This document shows, piece after piece, positions 1 to 7,224 of a DNA stretch of 9,174 nucleotides (position 1 is the first letter of the stretch; every line of letters starts with the position of its first letter). The position numbers and the translations under genes are program-made. Below the pieces are notes generated by a model. The model had not been told where the DNA came from and made no database searches. It saw only the letters and a program-made list of their open reading frames with translations. Source of the DNA: Dehalococcoidia bacterium SM23_28_2 (GTDB lineage: Bacteria > Chloroflexota > Dehalococcoidia > SM23-28-2); assembly GCA_001303545.1 (NCBI GenBank), contig LJUA01000078.1, forward strand, positions 1-9,174, given 5' to 3'.

Positions 1-43
1 GCGCATCAGGCAGAGCGCGGCCGGAGGGAAGCCGAAGGGCTAG
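1..43 (+). other. possible 3' end of an upstream plus-strand gene (very uncertain)
   Basis: The frame starting at base 2 is open and ends in TAG at 41-43, giving a short basic tail that ends GGKPKG. A hairpin suited to termination follows at 67-93, so this could be the C-terminus of a gene convergent with rpmB. The piece is too short to identify, and the other plus frames are also open here, so this is only a possibility. Nothing else is recognisable in bases 1-66. Confidence 0.15.
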
Positions 44-66
44 GGGTCGGTTTCTTCCTGCAAACG

Positions 67-96
67 AACGCCCTGAGCTTGCGCCAGGGCGTTTTC
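67..96 (-). terminator. probable intrinsic terminator of rpmB, possibly bidirectional
   Basis: A perfect 9-bp inverted repeat, AACGCCCTG (67-75) and CAGGGCGTT (85-93), encloses a 9-base loop. It lies 28 bases past the rpmB stop. On the minus strand the stem runs into TTCGTTTG, a moderately T-rich tail; on the plus strand it runs into TTTTCAATT. It could therefore stop transcription from either side. One arm plus loop, GCCCTGAGCTTG, resembles the dispersed repeat seen at 8286-8309. Confidence 0.6.
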
Positions 97-120
97 AATT
101 GGCCGGACTCGGCGCTGCTC

Positions 121-330
121 TCAGCCAGCTACCTTGAGCTGCGTGCGCAGGCAGCGGGTGCAGACGGCGATGCGCATCGGCTGGCCGTCGATGGTCACCG
201 TGCGCTTCTGGACGTTGGCCCGGAAGATGCGATTGGTCTTAGGCGCCCGCCGCTCCCATCGTCCGGCGTGCTTGTGGCGGATGTTACGTCCGTGAATCGT
301 TCCCTTGCCGCAGATAGCGCATCTGGCCAT
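121..330 (-). CDS. rpmB: 50S ribosomal protein L28
   Basis: This 69-residue protein is a component of the large ribosomal subunit. It begins MARCAICGKG, the usual L28 opening, and continues with the basic segment RNIRHKHAGRWERR, NRIFRANVQKRTV and the C-terminal VCTRCLR. The cysteine pairs C4/C7 and C57/C60 make the four-cysteine zinc-binding form of L28, as opposed to the form that has lost the cysteines. The length fits the family's usual 60-80 residues. On the minus strand the ATG at 330-328 is preceded by AAGGAG (complement of 340-345) with a 9-base spacer, which fixes the start. The gene is transcribed divergently from fakA and is followed by a hairpin terminator, so it is probably monocistronic. 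Confidence 0.96.
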   Translation of the reverse strand: MARCAICGKGTIHGRNIRHKHAGRWERRAPKTNRIFRANVQKRTVTIDGQPMRIAVCTRCLRTQLKVAG

Positions 331-339
331 CGAAGCTCG

Positions 340-424
340 CTCCTTGTGCCCCTTGCGCCCGTTAGTGGGCGGGGGTAGAATTCAGCACGCAAGCATCATA
401 TCATCCTATATCGGCGAAGAGCAA
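340..424 (-). promoter_or_regulatory. putative rpmB promoter, leader and ribosome binding site
   Basis: Read on the minus strand, TTGCTC (complement of 419-424), an 18-base spacer and TATGAT (complement of 395-400) form a plausible -35/-10 pair. The -10 matches 5 of 6 consensus bases and the -35 matches 3 of 6. Transcription would begin near 388, giving a leader of about 58 bases. That leader contains a small hairpin (CGCCC 356-360 with GGGCG 367-371) and the AAGGAG ribosome binding site at 340-345. This is inferred from motif matching only. Confidence 0.4.
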
Positions 425-449
425 GGAAAGCTCCTCTCAAGAGTTGCTC
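419..449 (+). promoter_or_regulatory. inverted repeat in the fakA leader, just before the start codon
   Basis: GAGCAA (419-424) and TTGCTC (444-449) are perfect complements separated by 19 bases, ending one base before the fakA ATG. The only ribosome-binding-like sequence near the start, AAGAG (439-443), lies inside the loop next to the second arm. The stem could limit fakA translation or be an operator between the divergent genes. The first arm coincides with the proposed -35 of rpmB. A weak fakA -10, TATATC, lies at 407-412 without a convincing -35. Confidence 0.25.
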
Positions 450-450
450 C

Positions 451-2103
451 ATGACTGGTTCATCTGTGCTGAGTACCCTATCGGGAAGCGAACTGCGGGC
501 GATGTTCGCCACCGCCACCGCCTGGCTGGAGCGCCACGTGGAGGCGATCAACGCCATCAATGTCTTCCCCGTACCGGACGGCGACACCGGCACCAACATG
601 TACCTCACCATGCGCTCTACCCTGGAGGAGGCCTATCGGGCGGACGGCGACGGCGCCGGTGCGGTGCTGGGCGCGATGTCCAGGGGAGCCCTGATGGGCG
701 CCCGCGGCAACTCCGGCGTCATCTTGTCCCAGATCATTCGTGGCCTGGCCTGCACCGTTGCAGATTGTCAGCAACTGGACGCCAGAGGGCTTGCGGCCGG
801 TCTGGTGGAGGCGGCATCTACCGCCTACAAAGCCGTCAGCCAGCCGGCGGAGGGCACTATCCTCACTGTGATGCGAGAGGCGGCGGCTGCCGCCGAGGGT
901 GAGGCTCAGAAGGACGGGCAGGACATCCTGGCGGTAGTGGCTTCGGCCACTGAGGCGGCTCGGGAGGCGGTGGCCAAGACCCCCACGCTCCTGCCGGTGC
1001 TGGCCGAGGCGGGAGTGGTGGACGCTGGCGGCCAGGGCCTGTACGTGATGCTGGAGGGCTTCCGGCGCTACCTCGAAGGTGAGGAGGAGATCCCGGGCGG
1101 TCCGCTGGTGGCCGCCGAGGATATCGAGCGCGACTGGCTGGCGGTGACTCGCCAGATGCACGATGTAGGCGAGCCCCTCTATGGCTACTGCACCGAGTTC
1201 CTGGTCTACGGCCGCGGTCTACCCAGCGATGACATCCAGAGACGGATGATGGAGCTGGGCGGTTCGGTGCTGGTGGTGGGGGACGAGAGTCTGGTGCGGG
1301 TACACGTCCACACCGACGATCCCGGCGCCGCCCTGAGCTACTGTACCGCCTTCGGCTACGTGAATCAGGTGAAGGTGGACAACATCCAGGCGCAGGCCGA
1401 GCAGTTCCTGGCCGTGCATGAGCGGCGGGATGTTGCCGCTCAGCCCGTGGACATTGCCACGGTGGTGGTGGTATCCGGCGATGGCATGGAGCGGCTGTTC
1501 CGGAGCATGGGAGCCACCGCTATCGTAGAGGGTGGCCCCACGATGAACCCCAGCACTCAGCAGCTCTTGGCGGCCATCGAACGGTGCCCGGCGGACAAGG
1601 TGGTACTTCTGCCTAACGATAAGAACATTGTGATGGCGGCGGAACAGGCGGTTCCGGAGACTCCCAAAGAGGTGCGCCTCGTCAAGACCACCAGCCTGCC
1701 ACAGGGGGTGGCCGCTCTCTTGGCCTTCAGCCCGGACGGGGACCTGGAGGTGAACGTTGAAGCCATGGAGGCGGCCAAGGATGGCGTTCGCACGGTGGAG
1801 GTGACGCGGGCCATCCGCTCTACCACTATCGGCGGCCTGCAGATCAAGGAGGGCCAGTGTGTAGCGGTGGTCGATGGCGAGCTGAAGGTGACCTGCAAGA
1901 CTCCGGAGGCAACGGTAAAGGCTGCTCTCCGTCACCTGCCCCTGGATGAAGTCAGTCTGCTCACTCTCTACTATGGCGCCGATACCCCCGAAGCGGACGC
2001 GCGAGCTCTAGCTGGCGATCTGCGTGGCCGCTACCCTCAGCATGACGTGGAGATCGTCTACGGCGGTCAGCCCCACTACTACTACATCGTCTCGGCGGAG
2101 TGA
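451..2103 (+). CDS. fakA: DAK2/DhaL domain protein, fatty acid kinase catalytic subunit FakA (YloV family)
   Basis: FakA-type proteins use ATP to phosphorylate a fatty acid held by a DegV/FakB partner; the acyl-phosphate then enters phospholipid synthesis. The 550 residues match the family's usual length of about 550. The N-terminal DhaL domain (about 9-205) has INVFPVPDGDTGTNM, with D43 and D45 as expected magnesium ligands, followed by GARGNSGVILSQ, GTILTVMREA and AGVVDAGGQGLYVMLEG. The middle domain (about 206-330) has YGYCTEF (C247) and VHVHTDDPG (H285, H287), the conserved Cys/His set of FakA. The C-terminal part (about 335-550) is the DegV-like domain usual in this family. ATG 451 is the only usable start after the in-frame stop at 376-378; its ribosome binding site is weak. 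A DegV/FakB gene follows 192 bases downstream, which supports the assignment. Confidence 0.88.
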   Translation: MTGSSVLSTLSGSELRAMFATATAWLERHVEAINAINVFPVPDGDTGTNMYLTMRSTLEEAYRADGDGAGAVLGAMSRGALMGARGNSGVILSQIIRGLACTVADCQQLDARGLAAGLVEAASTAYKAVSQPAEGTILTVMREAAAAAEGEAQKDGQDILAVVASATEAAREAVAKTPTLLPVLAEAGVVDAGGQGLYVMLEGFRRYLEGEEEIPGGPLVAAEDIERDWLAVTRQMHDVGEPLYGYCTEFLVYGRGLPSDDIQRRMMELGGSVLVVGDESLVRVHVHTDDPGAALSYCTAFGYVNQVKVDNIQAQAEQFLAVHERRDVAAQPVDIATVVVVSGDGMERLFRSMGATAIVEGGPTMNPSTQQLLAAIERCPADKVVLLPNDKNIVMAAEQAVPETPKEVRLVKTTSLPQGVAALLAFSPDGDLEVNVEAMEAAKDGVRTVEVTRAIRSTTIGGLQIKEGQCVAVVDGELKVTCKTPEATVKAALRHLPLDEVSLLTLYYGADTPEADARALAGDLRGRYPQHDVEIVYGGQPHYYYIVSAE

Positions 2104-2247
2104 GGCCTGGCCGGTTTCGCCAGCAGCGCTGGAACTCGCTCCCGTATCTGGTTTCTGGCGGCTCGTACTTTGTCCAGACGAAGAGAGCATACTTCATACA
2201 GGCATTCTCAACGTCAACACAGGGCCTCTTCACTGGGGAGGGATGCT

Positions 2248-2287
2248 TTTGCAGGCTAGGTGTCGTTGGTATACTAGCCAGCGGAGG
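2248..2287 (+). promoter_or_regulatory. putative extended -10 promoter and ribosome binding site of degV-recG-argS
   Basis: TATACT (2270-2275) matches 5 of 6 bases of the -10 consensus and is preceded by TGG (2267-2269), an extended -10. TTTGCA (2248-2253) at a 16-base spacing is a 4-of-6 match to the -35. Transcription would start near 2282, directly before the ribosome binding site GGAGG (2283-2287), so the leader would be only about 14 bases. The GGAGG sits 8 bases before the TTG at 2296 and fixes that start. Confidence 0.5.
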
Positions 2288-2295
2288 TTCAGGGC

Positions 2296-3141
2296 TTGGC
2301 GCGCAAAGTAGCGATAGTGACCGACAGTACCGTCGACCCAACGCCAGAGATGGTCGAGGAGATGGGTGTCACCATCGTGCCCCTGCGGGTTATCTTCGGC
2401 GATGAGGTTTATCGGGAGGGGTTGGACATCACCACCGAAGAGTTCTACGAGCGGCTGGTCAAGAGTCGTCCGTTGCCTACCACCTCCGCCCCCTCCGTGG
2501 GCGACTTCCAGGAGGCCTACGAGCGGTTGCTGAAGGAGTTCGATTCCGTAGTCTCCATCCACATCGGGGCGAAGCTCTCGGGCACTGTACAGGCCGCTTA
2601 CACCGCCAGGCAATCACTAGCCAAACCCGAGCGCGTCGAGATAGTCGATTCTCAAATGATCTCCCTGGCGATGGCCTTCGCGGTCAGGGAGGCAGTGGAG
2701 GCTGCTCACGCTGGCGCCAAACTGGCCGAGGTGAAGGCGGCAGCCGAGGGAGCTATTCAGAGAACCAGCTTGCGGTGCATGCTGGATACCCTGGAGTATG
2801 TACGCCGCGGCGGGCGCATCGGCCGCGCCCGCGCTTATTTGGGAACGTTACTTAGTGTCAAACCGATCCTTTCTCTCCGTGAGGGCGAGCTCTATCCGGA
2901 GGAGCGAGTGCGGACGCGTCCGCGCGGCTTGGAGCGCATGCTCCAGTGGGCGGTCAGGCAGCAGAACGTGAAGCGGGCTGCCGTAGGTCACTCTACTACC
3001 CCTGATGAGGCACAAAGCATCAAGGAGAGGCTGGAGATGGCCTTTCCCAATGTCAAGGTGGACGTGACACGATTCGGGCCGGTTCTGGGCACCCATGCGG
3101 GGCCCGGTATCTTAGGCGTTGGAGTTATGAAACGAGGGTAG
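2296..3141 (+). CDS. DegV family fatty-acid-binding protein (FakB-like)
   Basis: DegV/FakB proteins bind a single fatty acid in a buried pocket and present it to FakA. The 281-residue length is typical. Family landmarks appear in order: VTDSTVD near the N-terminus; PTTSAPS (T62, T63, S64); SGT (S95-T97), corresponding to the ligand-binding Ser region; the segment from C161 to the end of YVRRGGRIG (R170, R171, R174); LLSVKPIL; and GTHAGPG with H267, the conserved carboxylate-binding His. The start is TTG at 2296, supported by GGAGG 8 bases upstream, and gives MARKVAIVTDS, the expected beginning. The upstream neighbour is fakA, so a working kinase/carrier pair is likely. The stop lies 7 bases before recG, implying co-transcription. 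Which fatty acids are bound cannot be told from the sequence. Confidence 0.9.
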   Translation: MARKVAIVTDSTVDPTPEMVEEMGVTIVPLRVIFGDEVYREGLDITTEEFYERLVKSRPLPTTSAPSVGDFQEAYERLLKEFDSVVSIHIGAKLSGTVQAAYTARQSLAKPERVEIVDSQMISLAMAFAVREAVEAAHAGAKLAEVKAAAEGAIQRTSLRCMLDTLEYVRRGGRIGRARAYLGTLLSVKPILSLREGELYPEERVRTRPRGLERMLQWAVRQQNVKRAAVGHSTTPDEAQSIKERLEMAFPNVKVDVTRFGPVLGTHAGPGILGVGVMKRG

Positions 3142-3148
3142 GCGAGGA

Positions 3149-5632
3149 TTGGCCGAGGCGGCGATAGATAAGCTGCGCAAGGTTCTGGAGCTGGAGCGAG
3201 CCAAGGGCTTTGCCGATAGCGCTGTGTTCGGGGGACTTGACGGCTATCTGCAGCAGTCCTTCCAGGGCCAGGTGCTAAGCTCCAATCAGCAGTTGGCGGC
3301 CGCGATAGGCTCTCTTCCTGTCGAGGGCTACGCTTCCCTGGCTCCGGCCGGACGCCGTCGCTGGCTGGAGGGGCTTCTGGCGATCATGGATGATTGCGCT
3401 CCTCCCGCGAGGGTCCTGGCCAAGGCCGGATCAAGGACGGCTGGGTCCTCTTCACCGTCGGCGGCCGCAGTCAAGAAGAGGACGAAACCCTCTGCAGCCA
3501 GGCGTGCTCCGCAGACGGTCGAGCAGGCCTCCCTCGATTCGCCGATCAGCGTTCTCAAGGGCGTGAGCCGGGTCACCATGTCGCGCTTCGCACGTCTGGG
3601 CGTGCAAACCATCCGCGATTTGCTGTTTCATTTTCCCTATCGGTACAACGACTTCGCCAACATTCGGCCCATATCGCAGCTCGTTGTGGGCGAGGAGCAG
3701 ACACTGCTGGCAACGGTCTGGTCAGCCGCGGAGACGACCATGGGCCGGCGACTGAAGGGCAGCGAGGCCATCGTGGGTGACGAGACGGGTACCCTGCGGG
3801 TCATCTGGTGGGGCCAGCGCTACGTCGCTCGCCAGCTTCGGACGGGGGCGCGAGTGGCCCTCAGCGGCAAGGTCACAGTGTATCGCGGCCAGCGGCAGAT
3901 GGAATCTCCCGAATACGAGTCGCTGGACAGCGATGACCTCATCCATACCGGCCGTTTGGTGCCCGTTTACCCGCTGACCGGCAGCCTTTCGCCGCGCATC
4001 GTCCGACGCCTGGCCAAGGAGGCGCTGGATCGCTTCGCCGATGAAGTTCCCGACCCTGTGCCGCCGGCGTTGAGGCAGCGCTTGCGCCTCTGGTCGCTGC
4101 CCTACGCTCTGCGCCAGATGCACTACCCTGACTCTTTGGAGACAGCGCAGACGGCTCGGCGCTGCCTGGCCTTTCAGGAGCTTTTGACCATTCAGTTGGG
4201 CGTCCTCAAGCGGCGGCGGGCCTGGCAGGAGAGCGGCAGGGCCTATCCGCTGGCCCTTTCGCAGGAGGCGCTCGATGGCTTCCTGTCCTCCCTTCCATTC
4301 GCTCTCACCAAGGCGCAGAGGCGGGTCATGGGGGAAATGGCAGCCGATATCGGCCGCGAGGTGCCCATGAGTCGGCTCCTCCAGGGCGATGTGGGCAGCG
4401 GCAAGACGGTGGTGGCTACCGCCGGCCTGCTGGCTGCTGTTGCCAGCGGCTGTCAGGGGGCGATGATGGCCCCCACCGAGATCCTGGCCGAGCAGCACTA
4501 TCGCACTATCTGCGCTCTCCTTGGCAACGGGCGTGAGTCTGTTGGGGACGACGGCCTGTTCCACCCGCCGTACATGGAGAAGCCTCTGCGGGTTGCCCTT
4601 CTCACCGGTAGCCTGCGGGACAGGGAAAAGGCAGCGGCCCAGGAGGCCATCGCTCGCGGGGAGGTGGACATCGTCATCGGCACTCATGCCCTTATCCAGG
4701 CCGAGGTTGCCTTTCCCCGCCTGGGCCTGATGGTGATCGACGAGCAGCATCGCTTTGGCGTCATGCAGCGGGCCGCCCTGCGGGCCAAGGGCGAGTCGCC
4801 CCACGTGCTGGTGATGACCGCCACGCCCATCCCCCGAACCCTTGCTCTGACCGTCTATGGCGACTTGGACATCTCGCTCATCGACGAGATGCCGTCCGGA
4901 CGCAGGGCGATTAAGACCGTCCGTGCTCTTCCTGACGAGCGGGATGAAGTCCACGGGTTCGTGCGGGAGGAGGTGGCCAAGGGTCGCCAGGCCTACATTA
5001 TTTGCCCCTTGGTAGAGGAGTCGGAGGCGATTGCCGCTAAGGCGGCGGTGCAGGAGTATGAGCACCTGGCCCGCGATGTCTTCCCAGACCTGCGTCTGGG
5101 CCTGGTGCACGGTCGCCTTCCAGCAGCCGAGCGGGATGCGGAGATGCGAGCGTTCCGTGACGGCGATCTGGATATCCTGGTGTCCACCGCCGTTGTGGAG
5201 GTGGGTATCGATGTCGCCAACGCCACAGTGATGCTGGTGGAGTGCGCCGACCGCTTCGGGCTCTCCCAGCTTCATCAATTTCGCGGTCGCGTCGGCCGTA
5301 GCGAGCACCAGAGCTACTGCATCTTACTATCGGAGAATCCTTCACAGGAGGCCCAGGAGCGATTGAGCATCATGGAGACCATATACGACGGCTTCCGCCT
5401 GGCGGAGGAAGACCTGCGCCTGCGCGGCCCCGGCGAGTACTTCGGCACTCGCCAGACGGGCATGCCTGACCTGAAGGTAGCCCGCCTGTCGGACATCGAC
5501 CTCATCGAGAAGTCGCGAGCGGAGGCCGCTCGCTTGCTGGAGGCCGATCCTTCGTTGGCTCGGCCGGAGCATCGCCTGCTGGAGCGTCAGGTGGCGCGCC
5601 TGTGGGAGCGGATCACGGCGGAGGTGAGCTGA
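3149..5632 (+). CDS. recG: ATP-dependent DNA helicase RecG
   Basis: RecG is a superfamily 2 double-stranded DNA translocase that remodels stalled replication forks and Holliday junctions. The 827 residues exceed the roughly 690 of E. coli RecG. The excess is an N-terminal helical extension (1-about 90, with LRKVLELERAKGFADSAVFG) and a Ser/Ala/Lys-rich linker (about 92-128). The wedge/OB domain begins near L129, with VSRVTMSRFARLGV and LLFHFPYRYND. Helicase motifs are intact: Walker A GDVGSGKT (residues 413-420, K419), Ia APTEILAEQHY, II DEQH (531-534), III TATPIPRT, V STAVVEVGIDV, VI QFRGRVGR (710-717), and the RecG-specific segment EDLRLRGPGEYFGTRQTG from E754. The start is TTG at 3149; no ATG or GTG lies closer to the conserved N-terminus, and the upstream GAGGG (3134-3138) is a modest ribosome binding site. 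It lies 7 bases after degV and 4 before argS. Confidence 0.96.
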   Translation: MAEAAIDKLRKVLELERAKGFADSAVFGGLDGYLQQSFQGQVLSSNQQLAAAIGSLPVEGYASLAPAGRRRWLEGLLAIMDDCAPPARVLAKAGSRTAGSSSPSAAAVKKRTKPSAARRAPQTVEQASLDSPISVLKGVSRVTMSRFARLGVQTIRDLLFHFPYRYNDFANIRPISQLVVGEEQTLLATVWSAAETTMGRRLKGSEAIVGDETGTLRVIWWGQRYVARQLRTGARVALSGKVTVYRGQRQMESPEYESLDSDDLIHTGRLVPVYPLTGSLSPRIVRRLAKEALDRFADEVPDPVPPALRQRLRLWSLPYALRQMHYPDSLETAQTARRCLAFQELLTIQLGVLKRRRAWQESGRAYPLALSQEALDGFLSSLPFALTKAQRRVMGEMAADIGREVPMSRLLQGDVGSGKTVVATAGLLAAVASGCQGAMMAPTEILAEQHYRTICALLGNGRESVGDDGLFHPPYMEKPLRVALLTGSLRDREKAAAQEAIARGEVDIVIGTHALIQAEVAFPRLGLMVIDEQHRFGVMQRAALRAKGESPHVLVMTATPIPRTLALTVYGDLDISLIDEMPSGRRAIKTVRALPDERDEVHGFVREEVAKGRQAYIICPLVEESEAIAAKAAVQEYEHLARDVFPDLRLGLVHGRLPAAERDAEMRAFRDGDLDILVSTAVVEVGIDVANATVMLVECADRFGLSQLHQFRGRVGRSEHQSYCILLSENPSQEAQERLSIMETIYDGFRLAEEDLRLRGPGEYFGTRQTGMPDLKVARLSDIDLIEKSRAEAARLLEADPSLARPEHRLLERQVARLWERITAEVS
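5620..5627 (+). promoter_or_regulatory. strong ribosome binding site of argS inside the end of recG
   Basis: GGAGGTGA is a full-length complement to the 3' end of 16S rRNA. It lies 9 bases before the argS ATG at 5637, within the last codons of recG. It fixes the argS start and indicates that argS is translated efficiently from the recG transcript. Confidence 0.75.
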
Positions 5633-5636
5633 GAGA

Positions 5637-7136
5637 ATGCTGGTCAAGCACGAGATCGCCCGCCTTGTTGTCGAGGCCGCTGCCAGGGCCCAGGAGGAGG
5701 GAGACCTGCCGCCGCTGGCTCTGCCGGAGGTGACGGTGGAGCATCCGGCGCGGGAAGAGCACGGCGACTACGCTGCCAGCCTTCCCCTGAAGCTATCGCG
5801 TGCCGCTCGCGCCAGCCCCCTGGCTATCGCCGAGGCCATCGCCAAGCACATTCGGCCCAGCGACGCTATCGCCGAGATAACGGTGGCTCCTCCCGGCTTC
5901 ATCAACTTTCAGCTCAGCGATGCCTGGCTGGAGCGCCAGGTAGACGCCATCCTTGTCCAGAGCGAGCGCTTTGGCGATGTGCCCTTGGGCGGGGGCCAGC
6001 GCCTCCAGTTGGAGTTCGTCAGCGCCAATCCAGTGGGCCCCCTGCACGTGGGCAATGGTCGCGGCCTGGCCATCGGCGATACCCTGGCCAACGTGCTGGC
6101 GGCCGCTGGCTATGCGGTTGAGCGGGAGTACCTGGTCAACGACGCCGGCACTCAGACCGAGACCTTCGCCGGCACGCTATATGCCCACTATCAGCGACTC
6201 TTCGGGCGGGAGGTGGCCATCCCCGAGGAGGGCTACCCCGGCCATTACATGGTGGAGCTGGCTGAGGAGCTGAAGGCGGAGCAGGGCGAGGCCCTCCTGA
6301 GGCCTCCCGGTGAGCTCTGGCCGCCCGAGCTGCACGATGTGGGGGTGGCCAAGATGCTGACGGCCATCCGCAGCGACTTGCAGGCCATGGGCGTGAACTA
6401 TGACGTCTGGTTCAGCGAGAAGGGCCTGTACGCCGCTGGCGGCCCCTATGAACGGGCGACGGAGCTTCTGCGGGAGAAGGGCATGGTGGCCGAGAAGGAG
6501 GGCGCGGTCTGGTTCACGTCGTCGGCCTTGGGCGAGGACAAGGACAACGTGCTGGTGCGCTCTACCGGCTCTCCCACGTACTTTGCGTCCGATATCGCCT
6601 ACCACTACGACAAGTTTCTCCTGCGTGGCTTCCAGCGGGTGATCGACGTTTGGGGCGCCGATCACCAGGGGCACGTTCCCCGCATGCAGGCCGCCGTGGC
6701 CGCCCTGGGCGTCGACCCCGAGCGACTGGACATAATCATATATCAGCTGGTGACCCTGCGGCGGGGCGAAGAGATCGTCCGTCTCTCCAAGCGCACGGGC
6801 GAGATCATCACTCTGCGGGAGCTGGTGGAGGAGGTGGGCGCCGACGCCTGCCGGTTCTTCTTCCTGGCGCGGGCCGCTGACTCCCACATGGACTTCGACC
6901 TGGAGCTGGCCAAGCAGCAGAGCGCCGAGAACCCCGTGTACTACGTCCAGTATGCCCACGCCCGCATCGCCGGCATCCTGGCCCACGCCGGCGAGCAGGG
7001 CATCGACTACGCGGACGGCGACCTGTCGCTGTTGACCGATCCGGCGGAGCTGGCGCTCATCCGCGGGATGCTGCTCTTGCCGGAGGTGGTGGACGGGTGG
7101 TCTCCGACGACCAGGCCCTTTCGAAGGCGCGGCTGA
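5637..7136 (+). CDS. argS: arginyl-tRNA synthetase, C-terminally truncated by an internal deletion/frameshift
   Basis: ArgS attaches arginine to tRNA-Arg. The 499 residues contain the N-terminal additional domain (about 1-115), the class I signature in FVSANPVGPLHVGNGRG (HIGH-like HVGN at 137-140), the catalytic Rossmann fold with VWGADHQGHVPRM, the KMSKS-like RLSKR (382-386), and the start of the anticodon-binding domain (NPVYYVQYAHARIAGIL). The frame is normal until LLLPEVVD, then runs into about 13 unrelated residues and stops at 7136. The expected C-terminus appears in another frame at 7094-7213. About 30-40 residues, including the usual EPH...FHxFYxxC segment, are missing. A complete enzyme would be about 550-560 residues. 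As written the product should bind tRNA poorly. Either the lesion is real or it is an assembly error; argS is normally essential. HVGN instead of HIGH also occurs in other ArgS groups and is not itself a defect. Confidence 0.85.
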   Translation: MLVKHEIARLVVEAAARAQEEGDLPPLALPEVTVEHPAREEHGDYAASLPLKLSRAARASPLAIAEAIAKHIRPSDAIAEITVAPPGFINFQLSDAWLERQVDAILVQSERFGDVPLGGGQRLQLEFVSANPVGPLHVGNGRGLAIGDTLANVLAAAGYAVEREYLVNDAGTQTETFAGTLYAHYQRLFGREVAIPEEGYPGHYMVELAEELKAEQGEALLRPPGELWPPELHDVGVAKMLTAIRSDLQAMGVNYDVWFSEKGLYAAGGPYERATELLREKGMVAEKEGAVWFTSSALGEDKDNVLVRSTGSPTYFASDIAYHYDKFLLRGFQRVIDVWGADHQGHVPRMQAAVAALGVDPERLDIIIYQLVTLRRGEEIVRLSKRTGEIITLRELVEEVGADACRFFFLARAADSHMDFDLELAKQQSAENPVYYVQYAHARIAGILAHAGEQGIDYADGDLSLLTDPAELALIRGMLLLPEVVDGWSPTTRPFRRRG

Positions 7137-7213
7137 AGCTGGTGGCGGCCTGCAAGAACACGCTCGCTCGCACGCTGGGCCTCATGGGCGTGTCTGCGCC
7201 GGACAGGATGTAG
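7094..7213 (+). pseudogene. argS: out-of-frame C-terminal remnant of argS
   Basis: Read from 7094, this frame gives RVVSDDQALSKARLKL, then VAACKNTLARTLGLMGV and a stop at TAG 7211-7213. This is the standard ArgS C-terminal helix, where LxLxxAxxxVLxxGLxLLGVxAPxxM is the usual pattern. It has no start codon or ribosome binding site of its own. It overlaps the last 43 bases of the upstream argS frame but in a different register. It shows that the coding sequence once continued past 7136, and that both a shift in frame and a loss of about 30-40 codons lie close to base 7094. Confidence 0.8.
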
Positions 7214-7224
7214 CCGGTGCTGCC

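Noticed and set aside
478..1935. Long minus-strand open frames (478-1161 and 1219-1935) opposite fakA
   Set aside because: They have the composition of complement-strand shadows and no domain, while fakA on the other strand is complete.
2104..2240. Possible small gene, tRNA or fakA terminator in the gap between fakA and degV
   Set aside because: Open frames here lack a start with a ribosome binding site. No cloverleaf can be drawn. The one tidy hairpin (CCAGC-AGC-GCTGG, 2120-2132) has no T-run after it.
3722..5308. A 528-codon open frame on the minus strand opposite recG
   Set aside because: It lies entirely antisense to recG, whose motifs are intact. Its predicted protein is rich in His, Gly and Gln without any recognisable domain, as expected for the complement of a GC-rich gene.
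6045..6056. HVGN in place of HIGH in ArgS as a sign of lost activity
   Set aside because: HIGN/HMGN/HVGN variants occur in functional class I synthetases, including other ArgS groups and TrpS, so this is not evidence of decay.
6177..6986. A 269-codon minus-strand open frame opposite argS
   Set aside because: Shadow of the argS reading frame: no family resemblance and no ribosome binding site.
7080..7140. Programmed ribosomal frameshift in argS
   Set aside because: No slippery heptamer is visible, and a frameshift would still leave 30-40 conserved residues missing.
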